From Melioribacteraceae bacterium (GTDB lineage: Bacteria > Bacteroidota > Ignavibacteria > Ignavibacteriales > Melioribacteraceae): a stretch of DNA of 64,000 bases. Below the pieces are notes generated by a model, which saw nothing but the letters and a program-made list of their open reading frames with translations, was not told the DNA's origin and made no database searches. Below, piece by piece: positions 8,217 through 17,035 of this stretch (positions within the stretch are counted from its first letter, which is position 1; every line of letters starts with the position of its first letter). The stretch spans positions 1-64,000 of the forward strand of contig JAEINS010000005.1 in NCBI GenBank assembly GCA_016342755.1, given 5' to 3'. The position numbers were made by a program, and so were the translations under genes.

Positions 8217-10160
8217 TTAGCTGGTTTTATTAGGTAATGTAAAACTAAAAGTTGTTCCTTCTCCAATTTTACTCTCAACTTTAATTTCGCCATTATGTTT
8301 TTCTATAAACTCTTTGCATAAAATAAGTCCAAGTCCGGTTCCCTTTTCCTTATTTGTACCTAAAGTTGAAGTATTGTTTCCTATTATAAAAAGGTCATCA
8401 ATACGGTCTTTTTCAATCCCTACACCTTTATCAACTATTGAAATCTGAATTGCATCATTTTTACTTTCAGCTTTAATTACAACTTTATCGCCATCGTTTG
8501 AAAACTTAAAAGCATTTGTAATTAAATTTCTAAGAATAGTATTAAGCATGTTATCATCAGCAAATACTTCTAAATCTCTATGAACATTTACAGAAATAAG
8601 AATCTTTTTTTGATTATACGAATTTCTAACTAAATCGATTACAGTGGTAATTAGGGGTCTAAGTTTAATAACAGCAGGGTTAAATTCAATCTGCCCCATT
8701 TGAGTTCTTGACCATTCGAGCAGATTCACCAACAAATTAAAACTTTGTTTAGAAACCTTATATAACATTTCGCTAAACAATTCTATATCATCATAATTTT
8801 CAGTTTTTATCTGCTTTAGAAGTACATCGGAATACCCAAGAATGGAATTAAACGGAGCTCTAAGATCATGCGCAATAATTGAAAAGAATTTATCTTTAGA
8901 TTTATTTAACTCTTCAAGTTTATTAGAATATAGTTCAAGATCTTTCTTCTGCGTTGAGATTAGATTATTTTTGGAAGCCAGGTCTTCATTTATTTCTTTC
9001 TTAAGGTTATTTTTCTGAATAAGAATAATAACCAAAAATGTTATAATTAAAATTATTATAAAAAGTACAACAACAATTATCCGGGTTTGGTTAACTTCTT
9101 CTTCCTGACGTTTATTTAAATTGTTTTTTTCTTTATTAAATTTGTAGTTAAGTGAAAGTTCTTGAACCTTTACAACCAGTTCAGTTTCAGCCAGACTGTC
9201 TCTTAATCCATTATATAAATTAAGATACTTAAAAGCACTATTGTATTTATTTTCTATTTTAAAAATATCGCTTAACATAAGAGCGGCTTTCATTTTAGGT
9301 TTCCAAAGATTTCCGTCTCCTTCTGCGTCAATTACTTTATAAAGATATTTTTTCGCTTCACTAAGATTATCGGCATTCAAATAATAACTGCCAATCAGAA
9401 CATAAGTTGTAAGAAGAATATCATCATCCTTTATATCATTAGAATACTTAATGTTATCGAACAAAATATTTTTCATCTTAGAAAAATCTTTTCGCTTTTC
9501 GTACAATTCCGCCAAACTTAAAGCAGTGGCAGGTATTCTTTCTATATCCTTAATTTCAGTTCTTAGTTTTAAAGCTTCAAGATGATAAAACAACGCACTG
9601 TCTAATTGATTTAATCCTTCATGAATATGCCCGACCTGGAAATAAATATATGCCAATTGTTTTTTATCATTTAATTTTTTTGCTATGGAAACAGCTTCGC
9701 TAACATATTCTAATGCTTCGTCATATTTCCCTTCAAGTCTGTAAACTTCGCCAATATTATTCAGCGCATAAGCCTTTTCCAAATCAAGACCATGTTCATC
9801 AGCTGTTTTTAGTGCTTCAAAATAGTGTTCTAAGGCAGAGGGATATATAAGCTGATAATCGAAAGATACTCTGTGAACAACACCCAGATAATTATTTATA
9901 CCGGCAATTTCTTTGTAATCATTTAGTTCTTGTGCAAGTTCTAAAGCCTTTATTCCATATATATAAGCATTTTCCCTGTCATATTTTCTTTTATCCCAAC
10001 AAAGTTTTTTATAAAACATCATCTTAGAACTATCCGATAATTCATCCAATTCTGAAGAATTTATAAAACTCTGATCTTCTCTACTAATTTCTTGCCCTGC
10101 AGAAACATTGATTAGAAGAAAAAAAGACAATATTAGTATATAGTTGAATTTAATACTCAC
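8217..10160 (-). CDS. TPR-containing transmembrane histidine kinase
   Basis: 647 aa. A signal peptide (FNYILILSFFLLINVSAG) is followed by tetratricopeptide repeats over about residues 50-330, e.g. YALNNIGEVYRLEGKYDEAL, then one membrane helix near 357-378 and a coiled coil. The kinase core has an H-box FFSIIAHDLRAPF with phospho-acceptor His431, N-box NLITNAFKF, G1 DKGVGI and G2 GTGLGL. The TPR sensor region is therefore periplasmic and the kinase cytoplasmic. No receiver domain or cognate regulator is adjacent, so it is an orphan unless it signals to the NtrC-type regulator 3 kb away. It is paralogous to the next gene upstream. Its stop codon lies 7 bp from the activator-site cluster. Confidence 0.88.
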   Translation of the reverse strand: MSIKFNYILILSFFLLINVSAGQEISREDQSFINSSELDELSDSSKMMFYKKLCWDKRKYDRENAYIYGIKALELAQELNDYKEIAGINNYLGVVHRVSFDYQLIYPSALEHYFEALKTADEHGLDLEKAYALNNIGEVYRLEGKYDEALEYVSEAVSIAKKLNDKKQLAYIYFQVGHIHEGLNQLDSALFYHLEALKLRTEIKDIERIPATALSLAELYEKRKDFSKMKNILFDNIKYSNDIKDDDILLTTYVLIGSYYLNADNLSEAKKYLYKVIDAEGDGNLWKPKMKAALMLSDIFKIENKYNSAFKYLNLYNGLRDSLAETELVVKVQELSLNYKFNKEKNNLNKRQEEEVNQTRIIVVVLFIIILIITFLVIILIQKNNLKKEINEDLASKNNLISTQKKDLELYSNKLEELNKSKDKFFSIIAHDLRAPFNSILGYSDVLLKQIKTENYDDIELFSEMLYKVSKQSFNLLVNLLEWSRTQMGQIEFNPAVIKLRPLITTVIDLVRNSYNQKKILISVNVHRDLEVFADDNMLNTILRNLITNAFKFSNDGDKVVIKAESKNDAIQISIVDKGVGIEKDRIDDLFIIGNNTSTLGTNKEKGTGLGLILCKEFIEKHNGEIKVESKIGEGTTFSFTLPNKTS

Positions 10161-10214
10161 TAGCCCTTTTGGTTTATGGGATTCTCAACAATTTACAAGA
10201 GATAAATATAGCTA

Positions 10215-12191
10215 TTAAATTGATAATAATCTAAAGCTAAATGTACTTCCAATTCCCAACTCACTTTTAACTGAAATATCTCCGCCATTTCGCTCAATAA
10301 ATTCTTTGCAAATAATAAGCCCAAGTCCTGAACCTTTTTCACCGGAAGTTCCAACCGAGGAATGCTCGCTTTCAATTTTAAATAAATTCTTTATGATATC
10401 TTCTTTTATTCCAACTCCGTTATCCGATATATCAATAATTATTCTGTCATTTATCTTTTTAGAACTAATAACAACTTCGCTTCCATTGTTCGAAAACTTT
10501 ATAGCGTTGTTTATTAGATTTCTAAAAACCGCCTTAATTGAAACCGGATCAGCAAATACATAATGTGAATCGGGGATATTACTTTTTAACGAAATATTTT
10601 TATTATCGGCTGTTACTCTTAAAAATTCAAACACTTCTTCTACAATTTCAATTAGATGAATTCTTGATCTTTCGAATCTTAGTTTTCCTCTTTGTATTTG
10701 CGACCACTTCAACAAATTATCAAGAAGATCATAAACAAGTTTTGCTGATTTATGAATACTTGATGTAAGTTCAACTACTTCATCTTCATCTAATTTATTT
10801 TCGTTGGAAATCAATAACTCAGAATTATTAATAATTCTTGCAAAGGGATTTTTTATATCATGCGAAATAATTGAAAAGAAAAGATCTTTAGAATCATTCA
10901 ACTCTTTTAATAATTTATTATTCTTACTTGTTTTTCTATAAAGAATGTAAAAAAGCAAAATCAGTAAAACCGAAAGAACCGAAACTAAGGTTGAATAAAA
11001 ACTTTTCTGTGTTTCCAAATTTAATTTTGTATTTAGAAGTTCATTTTCTTTATCTTTTTGTTTTCCCTTGTAAAGAGCTTCAATTTTTGCGATTTCTTCT
11101 TTAGTGTCCTTACTGTAAACACTATCCTTTAAACTTGAATACTCTTGAAAATAGCCCAATGCTTTAGAAATTTTGCCCCAGCTTTCATAAAGCTCCGCAA
11201 GAGATCTGCTGATGTCTAAAATTCTTGTTTTAATATTGGCATCTTCTGCTTCTTTTAAAGCTTTTAACAGATTAGTTTCTGCAAGACGGTATTTTTTTAA
11301 CTTTGTATAAATTTTTCCAATTCCAAGATAAACTCTTGCAAGACTATTGTTGTCTCCAATTTTTTCAATATGAACCAGTGCTTTTTTTCTATAATCAAGT
11401 GCTGCTTCATATTTCCCTAATTCATAATAAGCACCGGCTAAACCCATATATATTGAAGTTTTGCTGGTTGTATTATCTTTATAAACATAATCATATAAAC
11501 TTTCGGCTTTCTTATAATATTTAATTGATGTACTAAGTTCTTTATTATGGAAATAAGTTTCAGCAAGTAAATAATTTACCTGGGCCAGACCAAGTGTATC
11601 CTTAACTTCAATTCTTATTTTCTCCGCCGAAGTTAAATGCTCAATTGCCTTGTCATACTTTTTTTGATATCTAAAAAGTATACCTAAGTTTACATGACAA
11701 TTACTTTCGCCCTTTATATCTCCAATTTCTCTAAATATACTTAACGACTTATATATAAGCTCAATTGAACTGGTATAATTACTAAGTATTCTTTCAATTG
11801 TAGCTATGTTATTATAGCCGTATGCCATCTGCGTTTTTTGATTTAATAGCTCAGCATATTTAAGAGCTTTATTATAATACTCAACAGATTCATTAAATTT
11901 TGATTGATCACGGTAGGTTAAACCTAAATAACTATAACTTATTGAGTAGAGTTCTTCTATTCCGTTTTTTTCAACTAAATCAACAGCTAACAGACTAACA
12001 TCCTGAGCCTGCTGTATTTTATATCTTTTTCTTAAAAAATTACTGTAATCATTTAAGAATTCAATTTTTTCATTAAGGGTTTTATATTCGTTTAACTTAA
12101 CATTTACGCTATCGATAAATGTCTGTGAGTATAAACTATTTGCAAATAGAATAAAAATAGATATGAATACAATTTTACGTAAAGTGTTCAA
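10215..12191 (-). CDS. TPR-containing transmembrane histidine kinase (paralogue)
   Basis: 658 aa with the same order as the neighbouring kinase: signal peptide (VFISIFILFANSLYS), TPR repeats such as YGYNNIATIERILSNYTSS, a membrane helix near 400-420 (STLVSVLSVLLILLFYILY), then a HisKA/HATPase core. The H-box is FFSIISHDIKNPF with His444. The ATP-binding boxes are LINNAIKFSNNG, DNGVGI and GSGLGLIICKEF. It lies 54 bp upstream of its paralogue on the same strand, so the pair is probably cotranscribed. The mid-protein TPR pattern and kinase core suggest local gene duplication followed by divergence. No receiver domain is present, and ligand and partner are unknown. Confidence 0.88.
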   Translation of the reverse strand: MNTLRKIVFISIFILFANSLYSQTFIDSVNVKLNEYKTLNEKIEFLNDYSNFLRKRYKIQQAQDVSLLAVDLVEKNGIEELYSISYSYLGLTYRDQSKFNESVEYYNKALKYAELLNQKTQMAYGYNNIATIERILSNYTSSIELIYKSLSIFREIGDIKGESNCHVNLGILFRYQKKYDKAIEHLTSAEKIRIEVKDTLGLAQVNYLLAETYFHNKELSTSIKYYKKAESLYDYVYKDNTTSKTSIYMGLAGAYYELGKYEAALDYRKKALVHIEKIGDNNSLARVYLGIGKIYTKLKKYRLAETNLLKALKEAEDANIKTRILDISRSLAELYESWGKISKALGYFQEYSSLKDSVYSKDTKEEIAKIEALYKGKQKDKENELLNTKLNLETQKSFYSTLVSVLSVLLILLFYILYRKTSKNNKLLKELNDSKDLFFSIISHDIKNPFARIINNSELLISNENKLDEDEVVELTSSIHKSAKLVYDLLDNLLKWSQIQRGKLRFERSRIHLIEIVEEVFEFLRVTADNKNISLKSNIPDSHYVFADPVSIKAVFRNLINNAIKFSNNGSEVVISSKKINDRIIIDISDNGVGIKEDIIKNLFKIESEHSSVGTSGEKGSGLGLIICKEFIERNGGDISVKSELGIGSTFSFRLLSI

Positions 12192-12283
12192 GTGTTTCCC
12201 AATAATTTACAATTGTAATTATCGTAAATATAACTAATATATTTAGAAATATTAAAAATCTTTTTTATTTATTGGGTATAAAA

Positions 12284-12310
12284 AAATCCCGCACAGGGCA
12301 GTACGGGACT
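12284..12310 (-). terminator. intrinsic terminator behind small secreted protein B
   Basis: On the minus strand GTCCCG...CGGGAT forms a stem around a ~12-nt loop and runs into seven T residues. Its downstream context matches the terminator behind copy A at 7485-7509. Confidence 0.75.
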
Positions 12311-12383
12311 TATTTGGGGTATTCTAACTAACTAACATTGTTTGGAGTTCAAACTTTTTTTTGCTCTTTAGAGCTATATAAAA

Positions 12384-12791
12384 CTATTTTAGAGCTAACA
12401 TTTTATTATGTATTGTACTGCTTATCTCTTTAAATAATTCAGGATTAAATTGATTTGAAATTTTAACATTTTCAAACAGAGAGTAATTTTCAATAAAAAG
12501 AATAGCTAATTGTGCTTCATATTTAATTATCGGGCTAATTTCTTTTTGTGATACTTCTTTTAACGAACTTAAAATTTCATCAAATTTATAATCCGGGAAT
12601 TTACTTTTGAAAACTATTGTATTGTATATTGTTGCTTCAAGAACACCTACATACTCCTGCTCTAAAGACTCAATACAATTTTCTTCTAATAATTTAAGTG
12701 TTTTGCTTTCTAAACTTACACCTTCTCCGTTTACAGCCAAAACATTAATTGCTAATGCAAACAATACGAAACCAACTAACTTTTTGAACAT
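12384..12791 (-). CDS. small secreted protein, copy B of a paralogous pair
   Basis: 135 aa, the same length as copy A, with a signal peptide (VGFVLFALAINVLAVNG) and the same mature core: a lone cysteine (EENCIESLEQEYVG), TIYNTIVFKSKFP, then PIIKYEAQLAILFIENYSLF and a C-terminal IHNKMLALK. The homology with 7563-7970 extends into the terminator and the regulatory region, while the regulatory genes between them are unrelated to it. It lies immediately downstream of the NtrC-type regulator gene, separated by 245 bp of promoter DNA. AAAGGAT serves as ribosome-binding site 6 nt before ATG. Family and function are not recognised; export and sigma-54 control are what the sequence supports. Confidence 0.75.
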   Translation of the reverse strand: MFKKLVGFVLFALAINVLAVNGEGVSLESKTLKLLEENCIESLEQEYVGVLEATIYNTIVFKSKFPDYKFDEILSSLKEVSQKEISPIIKYEAQLAILFIENYSLFENVKISNQFNPELFKEISSTIHNKMLALK

Positions 12792-12834
12792 TTTATATCC
12801 TTTTCTATAATATTTTTAGTTACGCCTATATTAT

Positions 12835-12852
12835 TACACCTTTTGTGCCAAA
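12835..12852 (-). promoter_or_regulatory. sigma-54-like promoter for small secreted protein B
   Basis: Minus strand reads TTGGCACAAAAGGTGTA: a perfect -24 TTGGCAC and a weaker -12 GTGTA. The -24 GG (12848-12849) is 57 nt before the ATG, against 58 nt at copy A. Confidence 0.7.
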
Positions 12853-12927
12853 CAACACGTTATTGTATAAAGTATTGTTTTATATGATGTTAAGGAATTT
12901 CTAGAACTTTGTGGAAATTTTAGAAGG

Positions 12928-13028
12928 GTGCCACATAAAAGCAAAGAAAATGTACAATTCCGTGTAACTTCTTATTTTATAAAAGATTATGCAAATGTAC
13001 TTTTGTGGCAATTAACATTTTTGTGGCA
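12928..13028. promoter_or_regulatory. upstream activator-type site cluster B
   Basis: GTGCCACA at 12928-12935, TGTGGCA at 13004-13010 and TGTGGCA at 13022-13028. The spacings (76 and 18 bp) match cluster A exactly, although the DNA between the sites is different. The outermost site is 9 bp beyond the stop codon of the NtrC-type regulator gene. Confidence 0.62.
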
Positions 13029-13036
13029 GTACTTTT

Positions 13037-14446
13037 TTACTCCTTTGCTCTTACTAATCTATTGTTTAACGCTCTTCTGGTCATACCTAACAATTCAGCC
13101 GCAATTGTCTGGTTGCCGTCAGATCTTTTTAATGCTTCTTCAATAACTAATTGTTCCGCTTCCCTTAAACTGGGAAAATTCTCAGTAAACATAAGTTTAT
13201 CATTTAACTCTGTGTGTAAAGTTGTGTTATTACTCTGAGGAACAACTGTAATCTTCTCTTTAAAAATATCCATCGAAAGTATTCCACCAGTGTGTCTGCT
13301 TACCGCATCGAAAACTATTCCTTCAAGTTCCCGAATATTTCCCGGAAAATTATAATTATGAAGTAAAGTAAATAATTCTTTTGGCGGAGTCGGTGTTTTT
13401 TTTCCAAGTTTTTCCGCGGCAAGTTCTAAAAAATAGTTAACTAATATATTTATATCACATTTTCTTTCTTTTAATGACGGAATATGAATCTGATGAGCTT
13501 TTAATCTATAATACAGATCTTTACGAAATCTGTCATTTTCCTGCATAACATGAATATCTTTGTGAGTCGCGGCAATTATTCTGGCATCAGATAATTTTGG
13601 AATATCAGAGCCTAAGGGATAATATTGACTCTCCTGAAGCAAACGCAATAATTTAACTTGCGATTCCATAGCCAGATCACCAATTTCATCAAGAAATAAA
13701 GTTCCGCCTACCGCCTGCTCAATTAATCCTTTTCTTTCAATTTCGGCTCCAGTAAAAGCTCCCTTTTTATGCCCAAATAACATATCAGAGAAAAACTGAT
13801 CATCAACACCTGCAACATTAACGGGAACTAATTCACCTTTTCTTCCGCTTGAAAGATGGATTGCTTTAGCAATTAATTCTTTTCCGGTTCCTGTTTCTCC
13901 GGTAATTAAAATTGGCAGCGGAGTTGCGGCAATTGCTTCAATATACTTAAAGATTGAGCGCATAGATGAATCTTTAGTAATTATATGCGAAAACGATTCG
14001 GGACGTAAAATATTATCTTTAAGTAAATATTCTTTTAATCTGGAATTCTCATCAAACATTTCTTTTAAATGAAGACCTTTTCTTATGGTTGTAACAAGTC
14101 TGGTTCCGTCAACAGGTTTAACCATATAATCTAACGCACCCATTTTCATACAGTCAACCGCTTTATCAACATCGTTAATTGCGGAAATAATTATTACGGG
14201 AATATCAGGATATTTTTCAACTATCTGGGGAAGTAAATCTAAGCCGGATACAACGGGCATATTTATATCAAGAACCACTAAAGAAAATGATTCATGATCC
14301 AATAATTCCATAACTCTTCTGCTGTCTGAACAGGTTTTTGTATTGGTAATTCTATTAGATGCCATTGTCATTTCCGCACTCAGCAAAAACTGTTCTTCAT
14401 CATCAACAAATAAAATTGGATCATTTGGATATTTAGTATACTTCAT
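13037..14446 (-). CDS. NtrC-family sigma-54-dependent response regulator
   Basis: 469 aa with the classic three-domain order. The receiver domain (ILFVDDEEQF) has phospho-acceptor Asp60 in VVLDINMP. The AAA+ domain has Walker A GETGTGKE and an intact GAFTGA loop near residue 230, which contacts sigma-54. A C-terminal Fis-type helix-turn-helix (GNQTIAAELLGMTRRALNNR) completes it. It activates transcription from sigma-54 promoters in response to phosphorylation. Its ATG directly follows the TAG of the kinase gene (14447), so the two are translationally coupled and form a two-component pair. Likely targets in the window are the two small secreted-protein genes, which have sigma-54-like promoters and shared upstream sites. 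The kinase-regulator pairing is secure; the target assignment is inferred. Confidence 0.93.
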   Translation of the reverse strand: MKYTKYPNDPILFVDDEEQFLLSAEMTMASNRITNTKTCSDSRRVMELLDHESFSLVVLDINMPVVSGLDLLPQIVEKYPDIPVIIISAINDVDKAVDCMKMGALDYMVKPVDGTRLVTTIRKGLHLKEMFDENSRLKEYLLKDNILRPESFSHIITKDSSMRSIFKYIEAIAATPLPILITGETGTGKELIAKAIHLSSGRKGELVPVNVAGVDDQFFSDMLFGHKKGAFTGAEIERKGLIEQAVGGTLFLDEIGDLAMESQVKLLRLLQESQYYPLGSDIPKLSDARIIAATHKDIHVMQENDRFRKDLYYRLKAHQIHIPSLKERKCDINILVNYFLELAAEKLGKKTPTPPKELFTLLHNYNFPGNIRELEGIVFDAVSRHTGGILSMDIFKEKITVVPQSNNTTLHTELNDKLMFTENFPSLREAEQLVIEEALKRSDGNQTIAAELLGMTRRALNNRLVRAKE

Positions 14447-15664
14447 CTAATTATTCTCCTCAGTCACTCTAATAGGTATTCTAATAGAAATCCTTGTCCC
14501 TTTTCCCATTCTGCTTTTTAATTTAATTTTGCCGCCATGTTTTTTAATTATGTTGTATGAAATTGACAAACCTAATCCGGTTCCTCCAGAATCACGTTTT
14601 GTTGTAAAAAACGGATCCATTATTCTTTGAAGATCTTCATCTTCAATTCCCCTGCCTTCATCTTCAATTCTAAAATATATACTTTTTTTATCATCTCTGT
14701 AAGAAGTAAAAATATTTATTGCTTTGTCTTTTCCATTTAAAGACTGACATGCATTTGCAATTAGATTTATTATTACCTGTTCTATCTGCTGCTCGTTTCC
14801 CAAAAATGCAGGTAAAGATTCTCCATACTCAACATTAAATTTATCAGTTGAATTCTTGATTAAATTCCCAACAATTATTGCCGCATTTTTAACAGCTCTA
14901 TTAATATTAACTTCGGAATCCAGCTCGCCTTTATCCTTATGAGAAAATTCGGATAAGCTGCCAACTATTTTTTGAATTCTTTTTGAACCGTTTAAAATTC
15001 CTTTTAATAAAGGAACAACTTTGTTTCTTGCATCACTGTACATCATCCCGGAAACAACAAAATCGCCCTTTTCTTCGTAATATTCATTTAATATTGGCTG
15101 AATTTCTTCCCAAAGTTTTATAATATATTGACTATTTAGCATTATAAAGTTATTTGGATTATTAATTTCATGAGCTACACCGGAGACTAAAATACCTAAA
15201 GAAATCATTTTATCAGCATGAATAAGCTGCTGCTGTCTGCTTTCCGCTCTATCTTCCGCAACTTTTCTATCCGTAATATCGGTAATTAAACCGTCATAGA
15301 AATCAATTGGGCCATTAATATTTAGATCATGAACAATTGTATTTCTTACCCAGCGGACTGATCCGTTTCTGTGAATTATACGATGTTCAAGAGGTTCTAC
15401 TCTTTCACCGTTTAAAGCAGCTTCTGCACGCTGGATAACAGTATCTCTATCCTTTTTATGCACCATACTGTACCATAAAGTCGGATCCTTTTTATAATCT
15501 CCCGATTTATAACCAGTAACCGCAAAACACCCAATTCCATGTTCAGTATCAACTACTTTTCCATCTTTAATATTAACCGTGTAAATGTAATCAGTTAAAT
15601 AGTGCAGCAGCCGTTTATATTTTCGCCCTTCCAGGGTAAGATGCGAATCTTTATTTACTTCCAT
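14447..15664 (-). CDS. PAS-domain histidine kinase, partner of the NtrC-type regulator
   Basis: 405 aa and soluble: no signal peptide or membrane helix is visible. A PAS_3-type fold occupies about residues 12-130, ending in the PAC-like HRNGSVRWVRNTIVHD. The HisKA domain has SLGILVSGVAHEINNP with His165, and the HATPase has NLIANACQSLNG, DEGRGI and GGTGLGLSIS. It is therefore likely to sense a cytoplasmic cue or a small ligand through PAS. Its TAG stop abuts the ATG of the regulator gene with no gap, which implies translational coupling and a fixed stoichiometry. The architecture resembles NtrB-class kinases, but nothing points to nitrogen specifically. Confidence 0.9.
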   Translation of the reverse strand: MEVNKDSHLTLEGRKYKRLLHYLTDYIYTVNIKDGKVVDTEHGIGCFAVTGYKSGDYKKDPTLWYSMVHKKDRDTVIQRAEAALNGERVEPLEHRIIHRNGSVRWVRNTIVHDLNINGPIDFYDGLITDITDRKVAEDRAESRQQQLIHADKMISLGILVSGVAHEINNPNNFIMLNSQYIIKLWEEIQPILNEYYEEKGDFVVSGMMYSDARNKVVPLLKGILNGSKRIQKIVGSLSEFSHKDKGELDSEVNINRAVKNAAIIVGNLIKNSTDKFNVEYGESLPAFLGNEQQIEQVIINLIANACQSLNGKDKAINIFTSYRDDKKSIYFRIEDEGRGIEDEDLQRIMDPFFTTKRDSGGTGLGLSISYNIIKKHGGKIKLKSRMGKGTRISIRIPIRVTEENN

Positions 15665-16034
15665 TAATATCTCATGATATTTAATTGAAAGTTCAAATAT
15701 ATTCTAAGAATTAAGATTTTACAAATTTTGTTTTTGGGTCTTCACGTTAACCTAATAGCTTTGCAAAAAGAAAGACAACATCTTTCCTCAGTTCTTCGCG
15801 TTAACCAATGGATTTATCCACTGGTATAAAAACCATCAGAGACAAAACTCCCTACAGTTGTAATTTCGTTTTTTTAGATGTCCATTTTTATTGTTTTTCG
15901 GTTAAAATAAGAATAAATCCGTTATCAGATAATTTAACATTGAATAATTTACAAAAAATGATATTATAATTTTATAAACATAAAAATATTAAAATGAGAC
16001 AATATTTCATTATATTTTATCATTCTATTTTGTT
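15665..16034. other. intergenic region with direct and inverted repeats
   Basis: 370 bp between divergent genes. TCTTCACGTTAACC (15739-15752) and TCTTCGCGTTAACC (15793-15806) are direct repeats 54 bp apart. CCAATGGATTTATCCACTGG (15805-15824) is a near-perfect inverted repeat overlapping the second copy. These could be regulator sites for the PAS kinase operon, whose start is at 15664. No known riboswitch or RNA fold was recognised. Confidence 0.45.
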
Positions 16035-16049
16035 TTGGGAGGAATTATA

Positions 16050-16940
16050 ATGAAAATTAAAAAACTATTTCTAATATTTTTACTTGCTTTTACAAGTTCC
16101 AACTTCGCTCAAACTGAGTTGTTTTCATTCGAGGTAACAGCCGATATGAGAAGATTTGCTAAAACGGAATATCAAAACTCACAATATTTTTTAGGTGCTC
16201 TGGAAGCTATAAAAAAAATTGGTCACGGAAAGTTTATGATTAGTCCTGGTGATATTGATCCGCCCTGGTTTGTCTGCAATTTAATTAATCAGACTTTTGG
16301 CGACGGATATTTATGGTATCCGGTAATTGGAAACCATGACTCTGAAACTCCAAAAGATATGCACTGGTTAAGGGATTATTGCAAACAGCATATTCAAAAT
16401 CTAACTAGAAAAGGCCCGACAAACTGTACCGAAACAACATATTCATTCGATTATAAAAACGTACACTTTGCCGTTATAAACGAACATTTTGATAATAATT
16501 CAGACGTTGGCAGTAAAGGTGATATATGCGATTCAACTTTTTGCTGGTTAAAAAAAGATCTGGCAAAGTCTAAAGAACCCATAAAACTTGTAATAGGCAA
16601 CGAACCGATGGTTTCACTGCCGGATTATGATAATGGGCGCCACCGGCATAAAGGAGATAATCTTGACGCTCACCCAGAAAACAGCCATAGATTCCAGCAG
16701 TTATTAAAAGACAATAATGTTTTGGCGTATCTTTGCGGACATACACGAAATTTTTCATTCGGTAATATTAATGGTATTACGCAGATTGATGCCGGACACA
16801 GTCGGGGAATTGGTGACAAAGGTGCTCCGAGTACATTCCTAAAGTTTCATGTATTTAAAGATCATCTTACTTTTGACGTTTACAGAGATGATTCAAATGG
16901 CGGCGAATATAAACTAAAACATACTTTTGAACTGAAATAA
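16050..16940 (+). CDS. secreted calcineurin-like metallophosphoesterase
   Basis: A 296-aa exported phosphoesterase. The signal peptide is KKLFLIFLLAFTSSNFAQ. Metallophosphoesterase motifs are GDIDPP (GDxxx), WYPVIGNHDSE (GNHD/E) and LCGHTRNFSF (GHxR-type), so a dimetal centre acting on phosphomono- or diesters is expected. I start at ATG 16050: GGGAGG (16037-16042) is a good ribosome-binding site 7 nt upstream, while a possible TTG at 16035 lies within it. The protein has no T9SS tail and should be periplasmic. It is monocistronic, followed by a 28-bp palindromic repeat. The substrate is unknown. Confidence 0.85.
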   Translation: MKIKKLFLIFLLAFTSSNFAQTELFSFEVTADMRRFAKTEYQNSQYFLGALEAIKKIGHGKFMISPGDIDPPWFVCNLINQTFGDGYLWYPVIGNHDSETPKDMHWLRDYCKQHIQNLTRKGPTNCTETTYSFDYKNVHFAVINEHFDNNSDVGSKGDICDSTFCWLKKDLAKSKEPIKLVIGNEPMVSLPDYDNGRHRHKGDNLDAHPENSHRFQQLLKDNNVLAYLCGHTRNFSFGNINGITQIDAGHSRGIGDKGAPSTFLKFHVFKDHLTFDVYRDDSNGGEYKLKHTFELK

Positions 16941-16956
16941 AAATTCTTCTATTGTA

Positions 16957-16984
16957 GTAGAGACGAGGCATGCCTCGTCTCTAC
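16957..16984. repeat. 28-bp perfect palindromic repeat, copy 1
   Basis: The half-arm GTAGAGACGAGGCA is followed by its exact complement. An identical copy lies at 22393-22422 (extended by one base pair) and a decayed half-copy sits inside a coding gene at 59240-59260. Similar 'GTAGAGACG' palindromes are known as dispersed intergenic repeats in several bacteria. It may also terminate the upstream gene. Confidence 0.85.
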
Positions 16985-17035
16985 GTGATAAATGTATATT
17001 TAATCCGGGGTTCTTAAAAACCTTGGAGGTTAAGA

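Noticed and set aside
15665-16034. Riboswitch upstream of the PAS kinase operon
   Set aside because: The hairpin and direct repeats do not match a known aptamer consensus such as GEMM, and no terminator or sequestered ribosome-binding site is visible.
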